Assembly: GCA_038040395.1 (NCBI GenBank)
Contig: JBBPIJ010000001.1
Span: forward strand, 1 to 64,000
DNA: 64,000 bases
Origin: VAXT01 sp038040395
GTDB lineage: Bacteria; Actinomycetota; Thermoleophilia; Gaiellales; Gaiellaceae
Direction: 5' to 3'
Of the stretch, positions 49,430-58,334 are shown piece by piece. Positions within the stretch are counted from its first letter, which is position 1. Every line of letters starts with the position of its first letter. The position numbers and the translations under genes are program-made. The notes beneath the pieces were generated by a model that worked only from the letters and a program-made list of their open reading frames with translations, did no database searches and was not told where the DNA came from.

Positions 49430-51423
49430 TGCCCGAGCTCGGTCGAGCGGCGCTCGTCGTCTGCCTCGGTCTGGCGCTCTACGCGCTCGTCGCCGGCGTG
49501 TACGCCGCGGCCACGCGGCGCAGGCGCCTGGCTCGCTCGGCCCAGAACGCGCTCCTAGCTGCGTTCGGCGCGTCGGCGGTCGCCTCGGCGGTCCTGCTCG
49601 CGGCTCTCCTTCGCAACGACTTCTCGTTCGTCTACGTCGCCGACCACACGAGCATCGAGCTGCCGACGCCGTACACGATCTCCGCGTTCTGGGGCGGACA
49701 GGAGGGCTCGCTGCTCCTCTGGCTGCTCGTGCTGACCGGATTCTCGGCCGCTGCGGTCGCGTTCAGCCGCCGAACGGGGCACGACATCCTCGCGTGGGTC
49801 GTCCCGGTGCTCGGGCTCGTGACGACGTTCTTCGCCTTCATGCTCGTCGCCGTCTCGAGCCCGTTCGTGACCCAGGTCGCTCCTGCCGACGGCGCCGGTC
49901 TCAATCCGAGCCTCCAGAACCCGTACATGATGATCCACCCGCCGATGCTCTATCTCGGCTACGTCGGGCTCACGATCCCGTTCGCCTTCGCGATGGGCGC
50001 GCTGCTCGCTCGGCGCAGCGACGAGCTCTGGATCGTCGCGACACGCCGCTGGACGCTCTTCGCCTGGACGGCGCTCGGGATCGGCCAGCTCCTCGGCGCT
50101 CACTGGGCTTACGTGGAGGTCGGCTGGGGCGGCTACTACGCGTGGGACCCGGTCGAGAACGCTGCGCTGATGCCGTGGCTCGCCGCGACCGCGTTCCTCC
50201 ACTCGGTGATGATCCAGGAGAAGCGCGGCATGTTGAAGGTCTGGAACATGCTGCTCGTCATCCTCGCGTTCTGTCTCGCGCTCTTCGGGACGTTTCTCAC
50301 GAGGTCGGGCATCGTCAGCTCGATCCACTCGTTCACGCAGAGCCCGCTCGGGCCCTGGTTCCTCGGCTTCATCTGCCTAATCACCATCGGCTCGCTCGCG
50401 CTCGTCGTGTCGCGCCTGCCCCTGCTGCGCTCGCGGACGCGAATGGAGTCGCTCGTCTCGCGGGAGGCGACGTTCCTCTACAACAACCTGCTCCTGGTTG
50501 CCCTGTGCCTGACGATCCTCTGGGGCGTTCTCTTTCCGATCCTCTCCGAGGCGGTGCGCGACGAGCAGATCACCGTGAGCGGGCCGTACTACAACTTCTT
50601 CCTGCGGGTCTTCGGGATCCCGCTGCTCGTCCTGATGGGGATCGGACCGCTCGTCGCGTGGCGGCGCGCGTCGTTGCGCTCGCTCGGGCGGAGCTTCGCC
50701 TGGCCCGCCGGGATGGCGCTCGCGGTCGGTGTCGTCCTGCTGCTCCTCGGCGCCGGCTCGTCCCGGGTCGGTCTCGTCGCATACACGTTCTCGGCGTTCG
50801 TGCTCGGCTCGATCGGCTACGAGTTCGCGCGCGGCACTCGGGCGCGCCGTGCGCTCGCCGGCGGCTCCTGGCCCTCGGCCTTCGCCGAGCTCGTCGCGCG
50901 CAACCGCAGGCGCTACGGCGGCTACGTCGTGCACGCGGCGATCGTCCTGCTCGCGATCGGCGTCGTCGGCTCGAGCGCATACGACACGGTGCGGGAGCAG
51001 AAGCTGAGCCCCGGCCAGACGATGACTGTCGGCGACTACGCCCTGACGTACAAGCGGCTCGTGAAGCGAGAAGGGCCGAATGCGACGGAGTTTCGCGCTG
51101 AACTCGATGTCCACCGCGGCGGCAAGTCGCTCGGCACGCTCTCGGCCGGGAAGAACAGCTATCGCGCGGAGGAGCAGTCCTCGAACGAGGTCGGGATCCG
51201 CAGCGACAAGCTGACCGGCGAGGATCTCTTCGTGATCGCGGATCAGATCAACCCGGACCAGAGCGTCGTCTTCAAGGTGCTCGTGAAGCCGCTCGTGAAC
51301 CTGATCTGGTTCTCCGGCTTCATCTTCCTCGCCGGCTCGCTCGTGGCGCTCTGGCCGAGCGCGGCCGAGCAGCGGCGCCTCGCGGCCCGATACCGCGAGT
51401 TTCGCGCGCTTGCACGCGCATGA
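49429..51423 (+). CDS. ccmF: Cytochrome c heme lyase CcmF
   Basis: This 664-residue polytopic protein of the heme-handling superfamily has the WWD motif at about 228-246 (GWGGYYAWDPVENAALMPW), the flanking His residues (HPPMLYLGYVG; MLYVGFTI-like loops) and about 14 membrane spans, plus a C-terminal outside beta domain. It attaches heme delivered by CcmE to CxxCH motifs. Its start overlaps the ccmE stop (TAATG), and its stop overlaps the next gene (ATGA). No CcmABCD genes are within the window. Confidence 0.95.
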   Translation: MPELGRAALVVCLGLALYALVAGVYAAATRRRRLARSAQNALLAAFGASAVASAVLLAALLRNDFSFVYVADHTSIELPTPYTISAFWGGQEGSLLLWLLVLTGFSAAAVAFSRRTGHDILAWVVPVLGLVTTFFAFMLVAVSSPFVTQVAPADGAGLNPSLQNPYMMIHPPMLYLGYVGLTIPFAFAMGALLARRSDELWIVATRRWTLFAWTALGIGQLLGAHWAYVEVGWGGYYAWDPVENAALMPWLAATAFLHSVMIQEKRGMLKVWNMLLVILAFCLALFGTFLTRSGIVSSIHSFTQSPLGPWFLGFICLITIGSLALVVSRLPLLRSRTRMESLVSREATFLYNNLLLVALCLTILWGVLFPILSEAVRDEQITVSGPYYNFFLRVFGIPLLVLMGIGPLVAWRRASLRSLGRSFAWPAGMALAVGVVLLLLGAGSSRVGLVAYTFSAFVLGSIGYEFARGTRARRALAGGSWPSAFAELVARNRRRYGGYVVHAAIVLLAIGVVGSSAYDTVREQKLSPGQTMTVGDYALTYKRLVKREGPNATEFRAELDVHRGGKSLGTLSAGKNSYRAEEQSSNEVGIRSDKLTGEDLFVIADQINPDQSVVFKVLVKPLVNLIWFSGFIFLAGSLVALWPSAAEQRRLAARYREFRALARA

Positions 51424-51806
51424 CCGCGCTTGCCTTCGTCGCCGGGGGGCTGCTCGCGGTTGCGTGTGTCGTCTACGTGGCGTTGCCGTTCCTCCGCGAG
51501 CCCGCTCCAATGAGCGACGTGCTCGACGAGCCGGGGGCGCTCGAGCAGCGCGCGCTCGAGCTCGCAGAGCGGCGTGACCGGGCTCTGTCCGCGCTGAAGG
51601 AGCTCGAGTTCGACCACCGGACCGGGAAGGTCTCGGACGACGACTATCGCGAGCTCCTCGGGCCGCTCCGGCAGCGTGTCGCAGAAGCGCTGCGGGCCCT
51701 CGAGCCTCGTGCCGAGTCGAATCCGCCGGCGCAGCCGTCTGTCCGCGCTACGGGACCGGCAGAGGAGATAAACCAGGAAAATCCTCCGGGTGCCGCGCAT
51801 GGCTAA
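51420..51806 (+). CDS. CcmI-like small membrane protein
   Basis: This 128-residue protein has one N-terminal span (LAFVAGGLLAVACVVYVALP) followed by a coiled-coil region (RDRALSALKELEFDHRTGKVS, DDYRELLGPLRQRVAE), the layout of the first half of CcmI, which in proteobacteria presents apocytochrome to the CcmF/H complex. The TPR half is missing. Position right after ccmF with ATGA overlap supports a role in heme attachment. It overlaps the next gene by eight bases. Confidence 0.75.
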   Translation: MTALAFVAGGLLAVACVVYVALPFLREPAPMSDVLDEPGALEQRALELAERRDRALSALKELEFDHRTGKVSDDDYRELLGPLRQRVAEALRALEPRAESNPPAQPSVRATGPAEEINQENPPGAAHG

Positions 51807-52641
51807 CTGCAAGAACTGTGACGCGAAGCTGCCGAAGAAGGCGCGCTTCTGCCCGGAGTGCGGCACCCGCACCGAGGTGGCGTCCGGGGAGACGGCCGTG
51901 CAAGAGCTGCCGCCGAGTGAGACCGGCCCCGTGCCGGTTCAGCCGCAGGTCGCCGAGCGGCAATTCTTCGGCGTCGCCCCGTCCACGTTCCTACTCGCGA
52001 TCGGCGTCGCAGCCCTTGGAGTTGCAATCGCCCTCTTCGCGACGGGGCGCTGGCCCTGGGGCCTCATTCTCCTGGGGCTCGCGATCTTCATGCTGACCGG
52101 TTTCCTCGAGCAGTCGCGGCGGCTACCAGGCGAGACCTCCGGGATCGGCCGCGCGTCGCTTGCCGGGCTCGGCTCGGTTCGCGCCAGAGCCGGGGCCGTG
52201 GTCGAGACGGTTGCGGCTCACGGCAACGCGAGGATCGAGCTCGCGCGCTTGCGGCGGGAGGTCGGCCGGCTGGCGGCGCAGCGGAGCGGGCACCTCCATG
52301 AGCTCGGTGAGGCGGTTTACCAGGACAACAAACCGGCGACGAAGGACCTGAAGCAGCGAATCCAGGAACTGGACGAAGCGATCAACGAAAAGGAGGCGCA
52401 AATGGCGACCGTGACGATAGAGGCGCAGGAGCGCATCGGGCGGGCCCAACTCCAGGTTCAGCCGACCCGGGTGCTGCCGGGCGGGGAAGACGTGCCCGGT
52501 CCGGTGCCGGTGCCCGAGCCGTTCCCTCCGCCGGACGAGGGCCAGCCGCCCGAGCCGGCGCGCGTGCCGGAGCCCTTCCCGCCGCCGGACGAAGGCGATC
52601 GGCCCGAACAGCCGACGGTCCCCGAGCCAGGGCCGCAATGA
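51799..52641 (+). CDS. Zinc-ribbon membrane protein with coiled coil and proline-rich repeats
   Basis: This 280-residue protein begins with a zinc ribbon (CKNCDAKLPKKARFCPECG; residues about 4-22), then two membrane spans (about 60-105), a coiled coil (RREVGRLAAQRSGHLHELGE, about 145-215) and a tail with repeats of VPEPFPPPDEG. Such zinc-ribbon proteins are widespread in Actinobacteria with unknown role. ATG 51799 is used; GTG 51790 is possible. It is the last gene of the ccm operon, about 246 bases before the next gene. Confidence 0.75.
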   Translation: MANCKNCDAKLPKKARFCPECGTRTEVASGETAVQELPPSETGPVPVQPQVAERQFFGVAPSTFLLAIGVAALGVAIALFATGRWPWGLILLGLAIFMLTGFLEQSRRLPGETSGIGRASLAGLGSVRARAGAVVETVAAHGNARIELARLRREVGRLAAQRSGHLHELGEAVYQDNKPATKDLKQRIQELDEAINEKEAQMATVTIEAQERIGRAQLQVQPTRVLPGGEDVPGPVPVPEPFPPPDEGQPPEPARVPEPFPPPDEGDRPEQPTVPEPGPQ

Positions 52642-52689
52642 GGAGGGGCTGGCGAAACGTGGCTGAGCCGCCGGGCCGCGCTGCTCGCC

Positions 52690-52756
52690 CCGAGGCCGGG
52701 TCCTCAGTCGCACCGATAGTGACGACTATCGGCACTCCCTGCGTCCGCGGCCTCGG
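52690..52756. repeat. Nested inverted repeats upstream of the M23 gene
   Basis: CCGAGGCC (52690-52697) pairs with GGCCTCGG (52749-52756), enclosing CCGATAGT/ACTATCGG (52713-52732). It probably ends transcription of the ccm operon. A further stem, TTCCGCC/GGCGGAA, lies at 52788-52821. Confidence 0.55.
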
Positions 52757-52825
52757 AACGAGCATCGCGCCCCGGCGACGAGCAACGTTCCGCCAGCCCC
52801 TCCTGCCCCCATCCGGCGGAATCGC

Positions 52826-52831
52826 TAGAAT
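52826..52831 (+). promoter_or_regulatory. -10 hexamer for the M23 peptidase, with hairpin leader
   Basis: TAGAAT fits the same -10 consensus, but here the start codon is 56 bases downstream, so the mRNA has a leader. The leader can form CAGGGA/TCCCTG (52852-52869). No clear ribosome site precedes ATG 52888. Confidence 0.45.
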
Positions 52832-52887
52832 GCAGCAACTTTTCCGGCAGGCAGGGACGTCTATCCCTGTCCCGAAACCGATTCCTA

Positions 52888-54054
52888 ATGGCTCGACGGC
52901 TCGCCCTAGGCCTTCTCCTCACACTCATCGTCGCTCTCCCGGCCGCGCTGGGGACGCAGGCGCGCGCCGAATCGTCTAGCGACCGACTCTCGGCACTCCA
53001 GGCAAAGATCGCCGCGGCCGAGGCCAGGGAGGCGGAGCTCTCCTCGGACATCGGCTCGATCGAGGGGCGCATCCGCACCCTCGAGCAGCAGGTCGGCGGC
53101 GTCTCGGCGAGGCTCACAACGCTCGAGCGAGATCTCGCGCTCCAACAAGAGAAGCTGGACCGCATCCAGAGTCTGTTCCGCTTCCAGACCGAGCACCTCG
53201 ACTTTCTCAAGCGCCAGTACTCCATCTCCCTCGGCAGGCTCAATCGGCGACTCATCGACCTCTACGAGTCGGACGACCCGACGACGCTCGACGTCCTGCT
53301 CTCGACCGAGAGCCTGAGCGACTTCCTCGACCAGATCGACTACGTGCGCGACATCGGCTCGCAGGACGCTCGCATCACGACGCAGGTGAACGGCGCGAAG
53401 GTCCGGGTGCACGCCGCGCGCGAGAAGACGAGGGGGACGCGCGACAAGGTTGCGACGGTGACGCGGACGATTGCAGTGCGCACCGCGCAGGTGCGAAGCG
53501 AGAAGGAGCGCCTCCTGATCAGCGAGCAGGGCCTCTCGTCGGCGAAGGGCCGCAAGAAGGAGCAGCTCGCGTCGATCCAGCAGAGCAAGGCCGAGTACTT
53601 GCACGAGGTGGCCGGGCTTCAGGCGTCCTACGGGGCGGTGGCGGCGCAGATTCAATCGGCCGGCTCGTCGAGCTACGACTCGAGCCCGTCGGCCAGCGGT
53701 CTCATCTGGCCCGTCAACGGCCCTGTCGTGAGCCCGTTCGGGATGCGCTGGGGCCGGCTGCATGCCGGCATCGACATCGGCGTCGGTTACGGCACTCCGA
53801 TCCATGCTTCTGCGAGCGGGACGGTCATCTTTGCCGGCTGGATGGGCGGCTACGGGAACTTCGTCATCGTCGACCACGGCGGCGGGCTCTCTACGGGGTA
53901 TGCGCACCAGTCGAGCATCGCCGTCGGGGGCGGAAGCGTCTCCCAGGGCCAGGTGATCGGCTACGTAGGCTGCACGGGCCACTGCTTCGGCCCGCACCTC
54001 CATTTCGAGGTGCGCATCAACGGGTCGCCGGTCGATCCGCTGGGCTATCTCTAA
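52888..54054 (+). CDS. M23 peptidase / murein hydrolase activator (EnvC/NlpD-like)
   Basis: This 388-residue secreted protein has a signal peptide (LALGLLLTLIVALPAALG), a long coiled coil (about 30-250: RLSALQAKIAAAEAREAEL and later), and a LytM domain. The LytM zinc ligands are in RLHAGIDIG (His and Asp) and HLHFEV (HxH near 370), and GCTGHCFGPH is the loop with the catalytic His. The intact ligand set indicates active peptidoglycan endopeptidase, or an activator of amidases if the coiled coil controls it. It probably acts in division or wall growth. Confidence 0.93.
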   Translation: MARRLALGLLLTLIVALPAALGTQARAESSSDRLSALQAKIAAAEAREAELSSDIGSIEGRIRTLEQQVGGVSARLTTLERDLALQQEKLDRIQSLFRFQTEHLDFLKRQYSISLGRLNRRLIDLYESDDPTTLDVLLSTESLSDFLDQIDYVRDIGSQDARITTQVNGAKVRVHAAREKTRGTRDKVATVTRTIAVRTAQVRSEKERLLISEQGLSSAKGRKKEQLASIQQSKAEYLHEVAGLQASYGAVAAQIQSAGSSSYDSSPSASGLIWPVNGPVVSPFGMRWGRLHAGIDIGVGYGTPIHASASGTVIFAGWMGGYGNFVIVDHGGGLSTGYAHQSSIAVGGGSVSQGQVIGYVGCTGHCFGPHLHFEVRINGSPVDPLGYL

Positions 54055-54143
54055 GAGAAGGGCGCTTCACCCCGTTTCTTCAGGGCTCCGCGTGGGAATC
54101 TCTTTCTCACCCTCGGTACGCACTACGAAGAAGGAGTTGAGAG

Positions 54144-54302
54144 ATGGGACTGATTCTCGCTGTGCTGCTCTTGATCATCATCCTCGGCGCCCTGGGCTTC
54201 GCGTTGAAGCTGCTCTGGATTGTCGCGCTGGTCCTGCTCGCGATCTGGCTGATCGGCTTCGTGGTGCGCGGAGCGGAAGGAGCGCGCTGGTATCGCTGGT
54301 AG
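54144..54302 (+). CDS. 52-residue two-span hydrophobic membrane protein
   Basis: A short ORF starts at ATG 54144 with AAGGAG about eight bases upstream. It encodes a first span (LILAVLLLIIILGALGFAL), a one-residue Lys turn, a second span (LLWIVALVLLAIWLIGFVV), and a basic/aromatic end (RGAEGARWYRW). It resembles the small lmo0937-like membrane proteins found in many Gram-positives, thought to respond to envelope stress; the function is unknown. It is convergent with hpt, the stops being three bases apart. Confidence 0.75.
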   Translation: MGLILAVLLLIIILGALGFALKLLWIVALVLLAIWLIGFVVRGAEGARWYRW

Positions 54303-54304
54303 AG

Positions 54305-54850
54305 CTAGGAGGCGCCCTGCGCCAGATGCAGGTCCGGCAGGTGGCGATAGCGCTCGTCGAGGTCGAAGCCGTAGCCGACGAAGAACTCGTCTGGCACCGT
54401 GAATCCGACGTAGCGCACCGGTAGGTCGTCCACCAGCCGCCGGTAGGGGCGGTCGAGGAACGCGACCGCTGCCAAGGAGGTCGGATTGCGCAGGTTCAGC
54501 GTTCGGCAGACGTAGTTCAGGGTCAGGCCGGTGTCGACGACGTCCTCGACGAGCAGGACGTCGCGGCCCTCGATCGAGACGTCTAGGTCTTTGATGAGCC
54601 GGACACCCGATCTTGGTGTCCGGCCGGCGTAGCCGGCGAGGGCGATGAAGTCGATCGCGTGGGGGATCGGGATCGCCCGCGAGAGGTCGGCCAGGAAGAA
54701 GACGCTCGTCTTCAGCGAGGCGACCAGGATCGGCTCGCGGCCCTCGTAGTCGCGCGCGATCTCGACCCCGAGTTGCGCCACCCGCGAGCGGATCTCCTCC
54801 GCGGAGAGATAGACCTCCCCGACCCGATCGTCGGTCAATTGCCGAGGCAT
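54305..54850 (-). CDS. hpt: Hypoxanthine phosphoribosyltransferase
   Basis: This 181-residue enzyme makes IMP/GMP from hypoxanthine or guanine and PRPP. VLLVEDVVDTGLTL is the PRPP-binding loop, LKTSVFFLADLSRAI contains the first conserved loop, and YVGFTVPDEFFVGYGFDLDE provides the purine-site aromatic and acidic residues. ATG 54850 is chosen from the family N-terminus; a longer frame to 54919 is low-complexity. Its upstream neighbour (55307) is codirectional across an 82-base gap. Confidence 0.96.
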   Translation of the reverse strand: MPRQLTDDRVGEVYLSAEEIRSRVAQLGVEIARDYEGREPILVASLKTSVFFLADLSRAIPIPHAIDFIALAGYAGRTPRSGVRLIKDLDVSIEGRDVLLVEDVVDTGLTLNYVCRTLNLRNPTSLAAVAFLDRPYRRLVDDLPVRYVGFTVPDEFFVGYGFDLDERYRHLPDLHLAQGAS

Positions 54851-54932
54851 CGCCTGCGATGCCGCCTCTGGGCGCCGAATCTTGCCCGACCTCCGTCTGG
54901 ATTGACCGGTCGATGCCAATCGACCAAGCCGC

Positions 54933-55307
54933 CTACGACGCCAGGTCGAGCCTGTATCGCTCGGCCAGGCGCTGGATGTCGCGCTTGTAGAAGAGCTTGA
55001 TCCGGATGTCCGGGTAGAGCTGCCGAATCTTCCGCAGCTTCCTGTTCTTCCTCGTCACTAGGGACTGCTTCATCACGGTGATCTCGAGGTAGAGGTCCTG
55101 CTCGGGGAGGTAGAAGTCCGGCTTGAACGCCTCGGCCACGGATCCGTCCGCGGCGCGCTCGAGGACGAAGGTCGTCGGCTCGTAGTCCCAGGGCACGCGG
55201 TAGTAGTCGAGCAGCTTGGCGCACTCGAGCTCTACGTCGTTTGCGAAGCGCGGTACCCCCCGCCCGCAATATGCCTGGAAATCAGGCACTTCTGAGGCCA
55301 TCTGCAA
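54933..55307 (-). CDS. PD-(D/E)xK-like nuclease-fold hypothetical protein upstream of hpt
   Basis: This 124-residue protein has a pattern suggestive of restriction-endonuclease-like folds: FKPDFYLPEQDLYLEITVMK holds a PD followed by ExT at the usual spacing, with basic Lys/Arg helices after it. The ExK lysine is replaced by Thr, so activity is uncertain. It begins with a Cys/Gly-rich strand (YCGRGVPRFANDVELECA). It may cleave or bind nucleic acids, but I know no family name. TATCCT lies eight bases before the ATG. Confidence 0.65.
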   Translation of the reverse strand: MQMASEVPDFQAYCGRGVPRFANDVELECAKLLDYYRVPWDYEPTTFVLERAADGSVAEAFKPDFYLPEQDLYLEITVMKQSLVTRKNRKLRKIRQLYPDIRIKLFYKRDIQRLAERYRLDLAS

Positions 55308-55354
55308 TCAGGATAGCAACGGCTTCGGATAGGCCCGCCTCAGCGGCTCGGGCG

Positions 55355-55360
55355 TACACT
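55355..55360 (+). promoter_or_regulatory. TANNNT -10 hexamer for the cDPG operon (leaderless)
   Basis: TACACT ends six bases before ATG 55367. It should drive the four overlapping genes from 55367 to 59335. Confidence 0.6.
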
Positions 55361-55366
55361 TCGACC

Positions 55367-56167
55367 ATGCCGGCGGCTGATCGCGTCTTCCAGATCGCGC
55401 ACATCTCGGACATCCACTGCGGAGGCCCGTATTTCGTGCCGAGCTTGATCGAGCGGGCGATCGGCGAGATCAACGATCTGGAGCCGGATCTCGTCATCTG
55501 CACGGGCGACCTGACGACATTCGGGTTCAAGCAGGAGTTCGCCCAGGCCAAGTCCTACCTCGACCGGATCGAGTGCCAGTCGCTCGTCGTCGTCCCCGGC
55601 AACCACGACTCGCGAAACGTCGGCTACGTCCACTTCGAGGAGCTGTTCGGCGAGCGTAACTCCGTCCTGCATGTGGACGGCGTGACCGTCGTCGCTGTCG
55701 ACTCGACGGAGCCCGACCTCGACCACGGGCAGATCGGGCGCGGACGGTACAGCTGGATCGAGGAGCAGTTCCGGCCCCCCGCCGACCTGCGGATCTTCGT
55801 GCTCCATCACCACCTGCTGCCCGTTCCCGGAACCGGGCGCGAGCGGAACGTCGTCTACGACGCCGGGGACGCGATCGAGTGCCTTCAGCGCGCGGGGGTC
55901 GACCTCGTCCTCTCCGGCCACAAGCATGTGCCGTACGCATGGCGGCTCGAGGACCTGTTCGTCGTGAACACCGGCACTGTCTCGTCGCTGCGCCTCCGGG
56001 GGAAAACGAGGCCTTGTTACAACCTCGTGGAGGTGACCGGGCCGCACGTCGACGTCTGGCGCAAGTACCCCTTCCACGGGCAGGAGAAGATCATCCAGTT
56101 CTCGACCGACACGCTCGCTTTCGAGAAGTACACGGCGCGCATCGAGGACGAGGTGACGACGCGATGA
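55367..56167 (+). CDS. Calcineurin-like phosphodiesterase (CpdA-like), first gene of the cDPG operon
   Basis: This 266-residue cytosolic metallophosphoesterase has the class III phosphodiesterase motifs: ISDIHCGG, ICTGDLTTFG, VVPGNHDSRN, VLHHHLLP and LSGHKHVPYA. All Asp/Asn/His metal residues are present. The closest named activity is cAMP phosphodiesterase, but its stop overlaps the start of the cyclic 2,3-diphosphoglycerate synthetase gene (ATGA), so hydrolysis of that cyclic phosphoanhydride or its products is a real alternative. A class III cyclase gene lies 10 kb away, which keeps the cAMP reading open. Confidence 0.9.
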   Translation: MPAADRVFQIAHISDIHCGGPYFVPSLIERAIGEINDLEPDLVICTGDLTTFGFKQEFAQAKSYLDRIECQSLVVVPGNHDSRNVGYVHFEELFGERNSVLHVDGVTVVAVDSTEPDLDHGQIGRGRYSWIEEQFRPPADLRIFVLHHHLLPVPGTGRERNVVYDAGDAIECLQRAGVDLVLSGHKHVPYAWRLEDLFVVNTGTVSSLRLRGKTRPCYNLVEVTGPHVDVWRKYPFHGQEKIIQFSTDTLAFEKYTARIEDEVTTR

Positions 56168-57432
56168 CGCGCGCGATCGCGCTGATCGACGGCGAGCACT
56201 ACGCCGACGTCGTGCGCGATGCCCTTGCCGAGCTGCCCTACGACTTCGTCGGCGCGTTCTTCGTCGGTGGGACGGAGAAGCTCAAAGGGGGCGACGACTA
56301 CGGCGTCCGGCTCGTGGACGACCTCGAGACGGCGATCCGCGACCTGGAGCCAGGGGCGATCGTCGACCTGTCCGACGAGCCCGTGCTCGGTCCGCGCGAG
56401 CGCTTCCGCTTCGCGAGCCTCGCTCTGGCTCTCGGAGTGCCGTATGTTGGCCCCGATTTCCGCTTCGACGTTCCGGCCTTGGAGCCGTTCGACCTCCCTT
56501 CGATCGGAATCGTCGGAACGGGCAAGCGGGTGGGCAAGACGGCCGTCTCGAGCCACGCGGCTCGCCTCTACGCGCGGGACCGGGACGTGCTCGTCGTCGC
56601 CATGGGCCGGGGCGGTCCTGCCACGCCGGTGGTCGCGGAAGCGGGCACGTCGCTCGACCGGCTCCTCGAGCTCGCGGGCGAAGGCCAGCACGCGGCTTCC
56701 GACTATCTCGAGGACGCGGCGCTCGCAGGGGTGGACACGATCGGCTGCCGACGCGCCGGCGGAGGCCTGGCGGGAGCGGTCGCCATCTCCAACGTCCACG
56801 AAGGCGCCCGGATTGCGGCCGAGCGCGGAGCCGACCTCGTCCTCTTCGAGGGCAGCGGCGCGTCGATGCCACCTATTGCCACCGGCCGCCGCGTCCTCGT
56901 CGCCGATGCCTCGACTGACCTCGAGGTGCTCACCGGCTACCTCAACGCGTACCGCATCCTTGTCTCCGACCTGGTCGTGCTGACGAACGCCGAGGACGGT
57001 GCGCCGACGGCTGCCCGCGAAGCGATCACGGCCGTGAAGGACGTTCCGATCATCGCGACCGTGATGCGGCCGCGTCCGGCGACCGAGGTGACGGGCAGGA
57101 CCGTCGCGCTGTTCACCACGGCTCCGCGATCCGCGCACAGTCGCCTCGCTGACCATCTCCGCCGCGAGCACGGCGTCGACGTCGCGCACATCTCGGGGAA
57201 TCTCGCCGACCGCGACGCTCTGCGGGACGAGCTGAGAGGAATCTCGGCTGACGTCTACCTGATCGAGATCAAGGCTGCGGCGATCGACGTCGTGGCGGCG
57301 ACGGCGGCCGAGCGCGGCGTCGAATGCGTCTTCGTCGACAACCAGGTACTGCCGCTCGCCGGCGAGCCGGATCTCGACGCTGAGCTCCAGGCCCTCGCGG
57401 AAGCCGTCGCGGGCCAGCCGGTGGCCGGATGA
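56164..57432 (+). CDS. Cyclic 2,3-diphosphoglycerate synthetase
   Basis: This 422-residue protein matches the cDPG synthetase family first described in thermophilic methanogens, which uses ATP to close 2,3-diphosphoglycerate into its cyclic phosphoanhydride. Visible landmarks are the N-terminus AIALIDGEHYADVVRDAL with FVGGTEKLKGG, a P-loop-like GIVGTGKRVGKTAVS (about 115-129), VVAMGRGGPATP and LVLFEGSGASMPPIA. The next gene encodes the enzyme for the previous step, which makes the assignment strong. Start ATG 56164 overlaps the previous stop, and its own stop overlaps the next ATG (ATGA). Confidence 0.85.
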   Translation: MTRAIALIDGEHYADVVRDALAELPYDFVGAFFVGGTEKLKGGDDYGVRLVDDLETAIRDLEPGAIVDLSDEPVLGPRERFRFASLALALGVPYVGPDFRFDVPALEPFDLPSIGIVGTGKRVGKTAVSSHAARLYARDRDVLVVAMGRGGPATPVVAEAGTSLDRLLELAGEGQHAASDYLEDAALAGVDTIGCRRAGGGLAGAVAISNVHEGARIAAERGADLVLFEGSGASMPPIATGRRVLVADASTDLEVLTGYLNAYRILVSDLVVLTNAEDGAPTAAREAITAVKDVPIIATVMRPRPATEVTGRTVALFTTAPRSAHSRLADHLRREHGVDVAHISGNLADRDALRDELRGISADVYLIEIKAAAIDVVAATAAERGVECVFVDNQVLPLAGEPDLDAELQALAEAVAGQPVAG

Positions 57433-58334
57433 CCGAGCGGCGCCGCACCGACCCGCTTCCTCTCGGGGGCGACGAGCCCTACTCGAAGGGGCTGATGGCC
57501 CGCGCGCTCATGCGCGTCGGCGTCTCGGCCGTGCGGGCGTACGAGCTCGCACGCAGGGTCGAGAAGGACCTCCTGGACGGCAAGAAGGATTCGATCGAGC
57601 TCGATCGCGTGCAGGATCTCGCCGTCGAGGTGCTGGGCGACGGCGAAGGCGAGAAGGCCGCCGGGCGTCTCCGGCGCTATCGCGACCTCCAGGAGCTCGA
57701 CCTCCCCATCATCGTGCTGATCGGTGGAGCGACGGGCACCGGCAAGTCGACGGTCGCCACAGAGGTCGCCTACCGCCTGGGGATCACGCGAGTCACGTCG
57801 ACCGACTTCGTCCGCCAGACCCTCCGCGCCTTCTTCAGCCCCGCGTTCATGCCCTCGATCCACTACTCGAGCTTCGAGGCCGGCAAAGGCCTCAAGAGCG
57901 CCGAGGAGGAGGAGGTCGATCCGCTCCTGCACGGGTTCCTCGACCAGACACGGAACGTCCTCGTCGGTGTCGACGCGGCCATCGAGCGCTCGCTCGCCGA
58001 GGGCTGGTCGACGGTGCTCGAAGGCGTCCACCTCGTCCCCGGGATGCTCGCCCCGATCAAAGACGCCCTCGTCGTCCAGTGCGTGCTCGCGATCGAGAGC
58101 GAGGAGGCGCATGCAAGCCACTTCTGGATCCGCGACCTTGCCTCGGACGGCCTCCGGCCTCTCGACCGATACCTCGATCGCCTCTCAGACATCCGCTACC
58201 TCCAGGACTACATCGTGGAGCGAGCGGAGAAGGAAGGAGTACCCGTGATCGACAACCGGCAACGTGAAGGGGCGACCTCGGAAGTGATGGAGCTCGTACT
58301 GAGCGCGGCGGACACGTTGCAGAAGGTCGGATGA
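57429..58334 (+). CDS. 2-phosphoglycerate kinase (ATP-cone plus P-loop kinase)
   Basis: This 301-residue protein has an ATP-cone-like N-terminal domain (GLMARALMRVGVSAVRAYE through residue 90), then a P-loop kinase domain with Walker A IGGATGTGKSTVA (98-110), TSTDFVRQTLRAFF and VLEGVHLVPGM. This is the layout of the archaeal 2-phosphoglycerate kinase that makes 2,3-diphosphoglycerate from 2-phosphoglycerate and ATP, the substrate of the preceding gene product. It overlaps both neighbours by the ATGA pattern. The ATP-cone suggests control by adenine nucleotides. Confidence 0.87.
   Translation: MTERRRTDPLPLGGDEPYSKGLMARALMRVGVSAVRAYELARRVEKDLLDGKKDSIELDRVQDLAVEVLGDGEGEKAAGRLRRYRDLQELDLPIIVLIGGATGTGKSTVATEVAYRLGITRVTSTDFVRQTLRAFFSPAFMPSIHYSSFEAGKGLKSAEEEEVDPLLHGFLDQTRNVLVGVDAAIERSLAEGWSTVLEGVHLVPGMLAPIKDALVVQCVLAIESEEAHASHFWIRDLASDGLRPLDRYLDRLSDIRYLQDYIVERAEKEGVPVIDNRQREGATSEVMELVLSAADTLQKVG

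Noticed and set aside
49218..51101. A 627-residue frame overlapping ccmE and ccmF
   Set aside because: It runs out of frame through ccmF, which has the WWD motif and membrane spans; the alternative is Arg-rich and meaningless.
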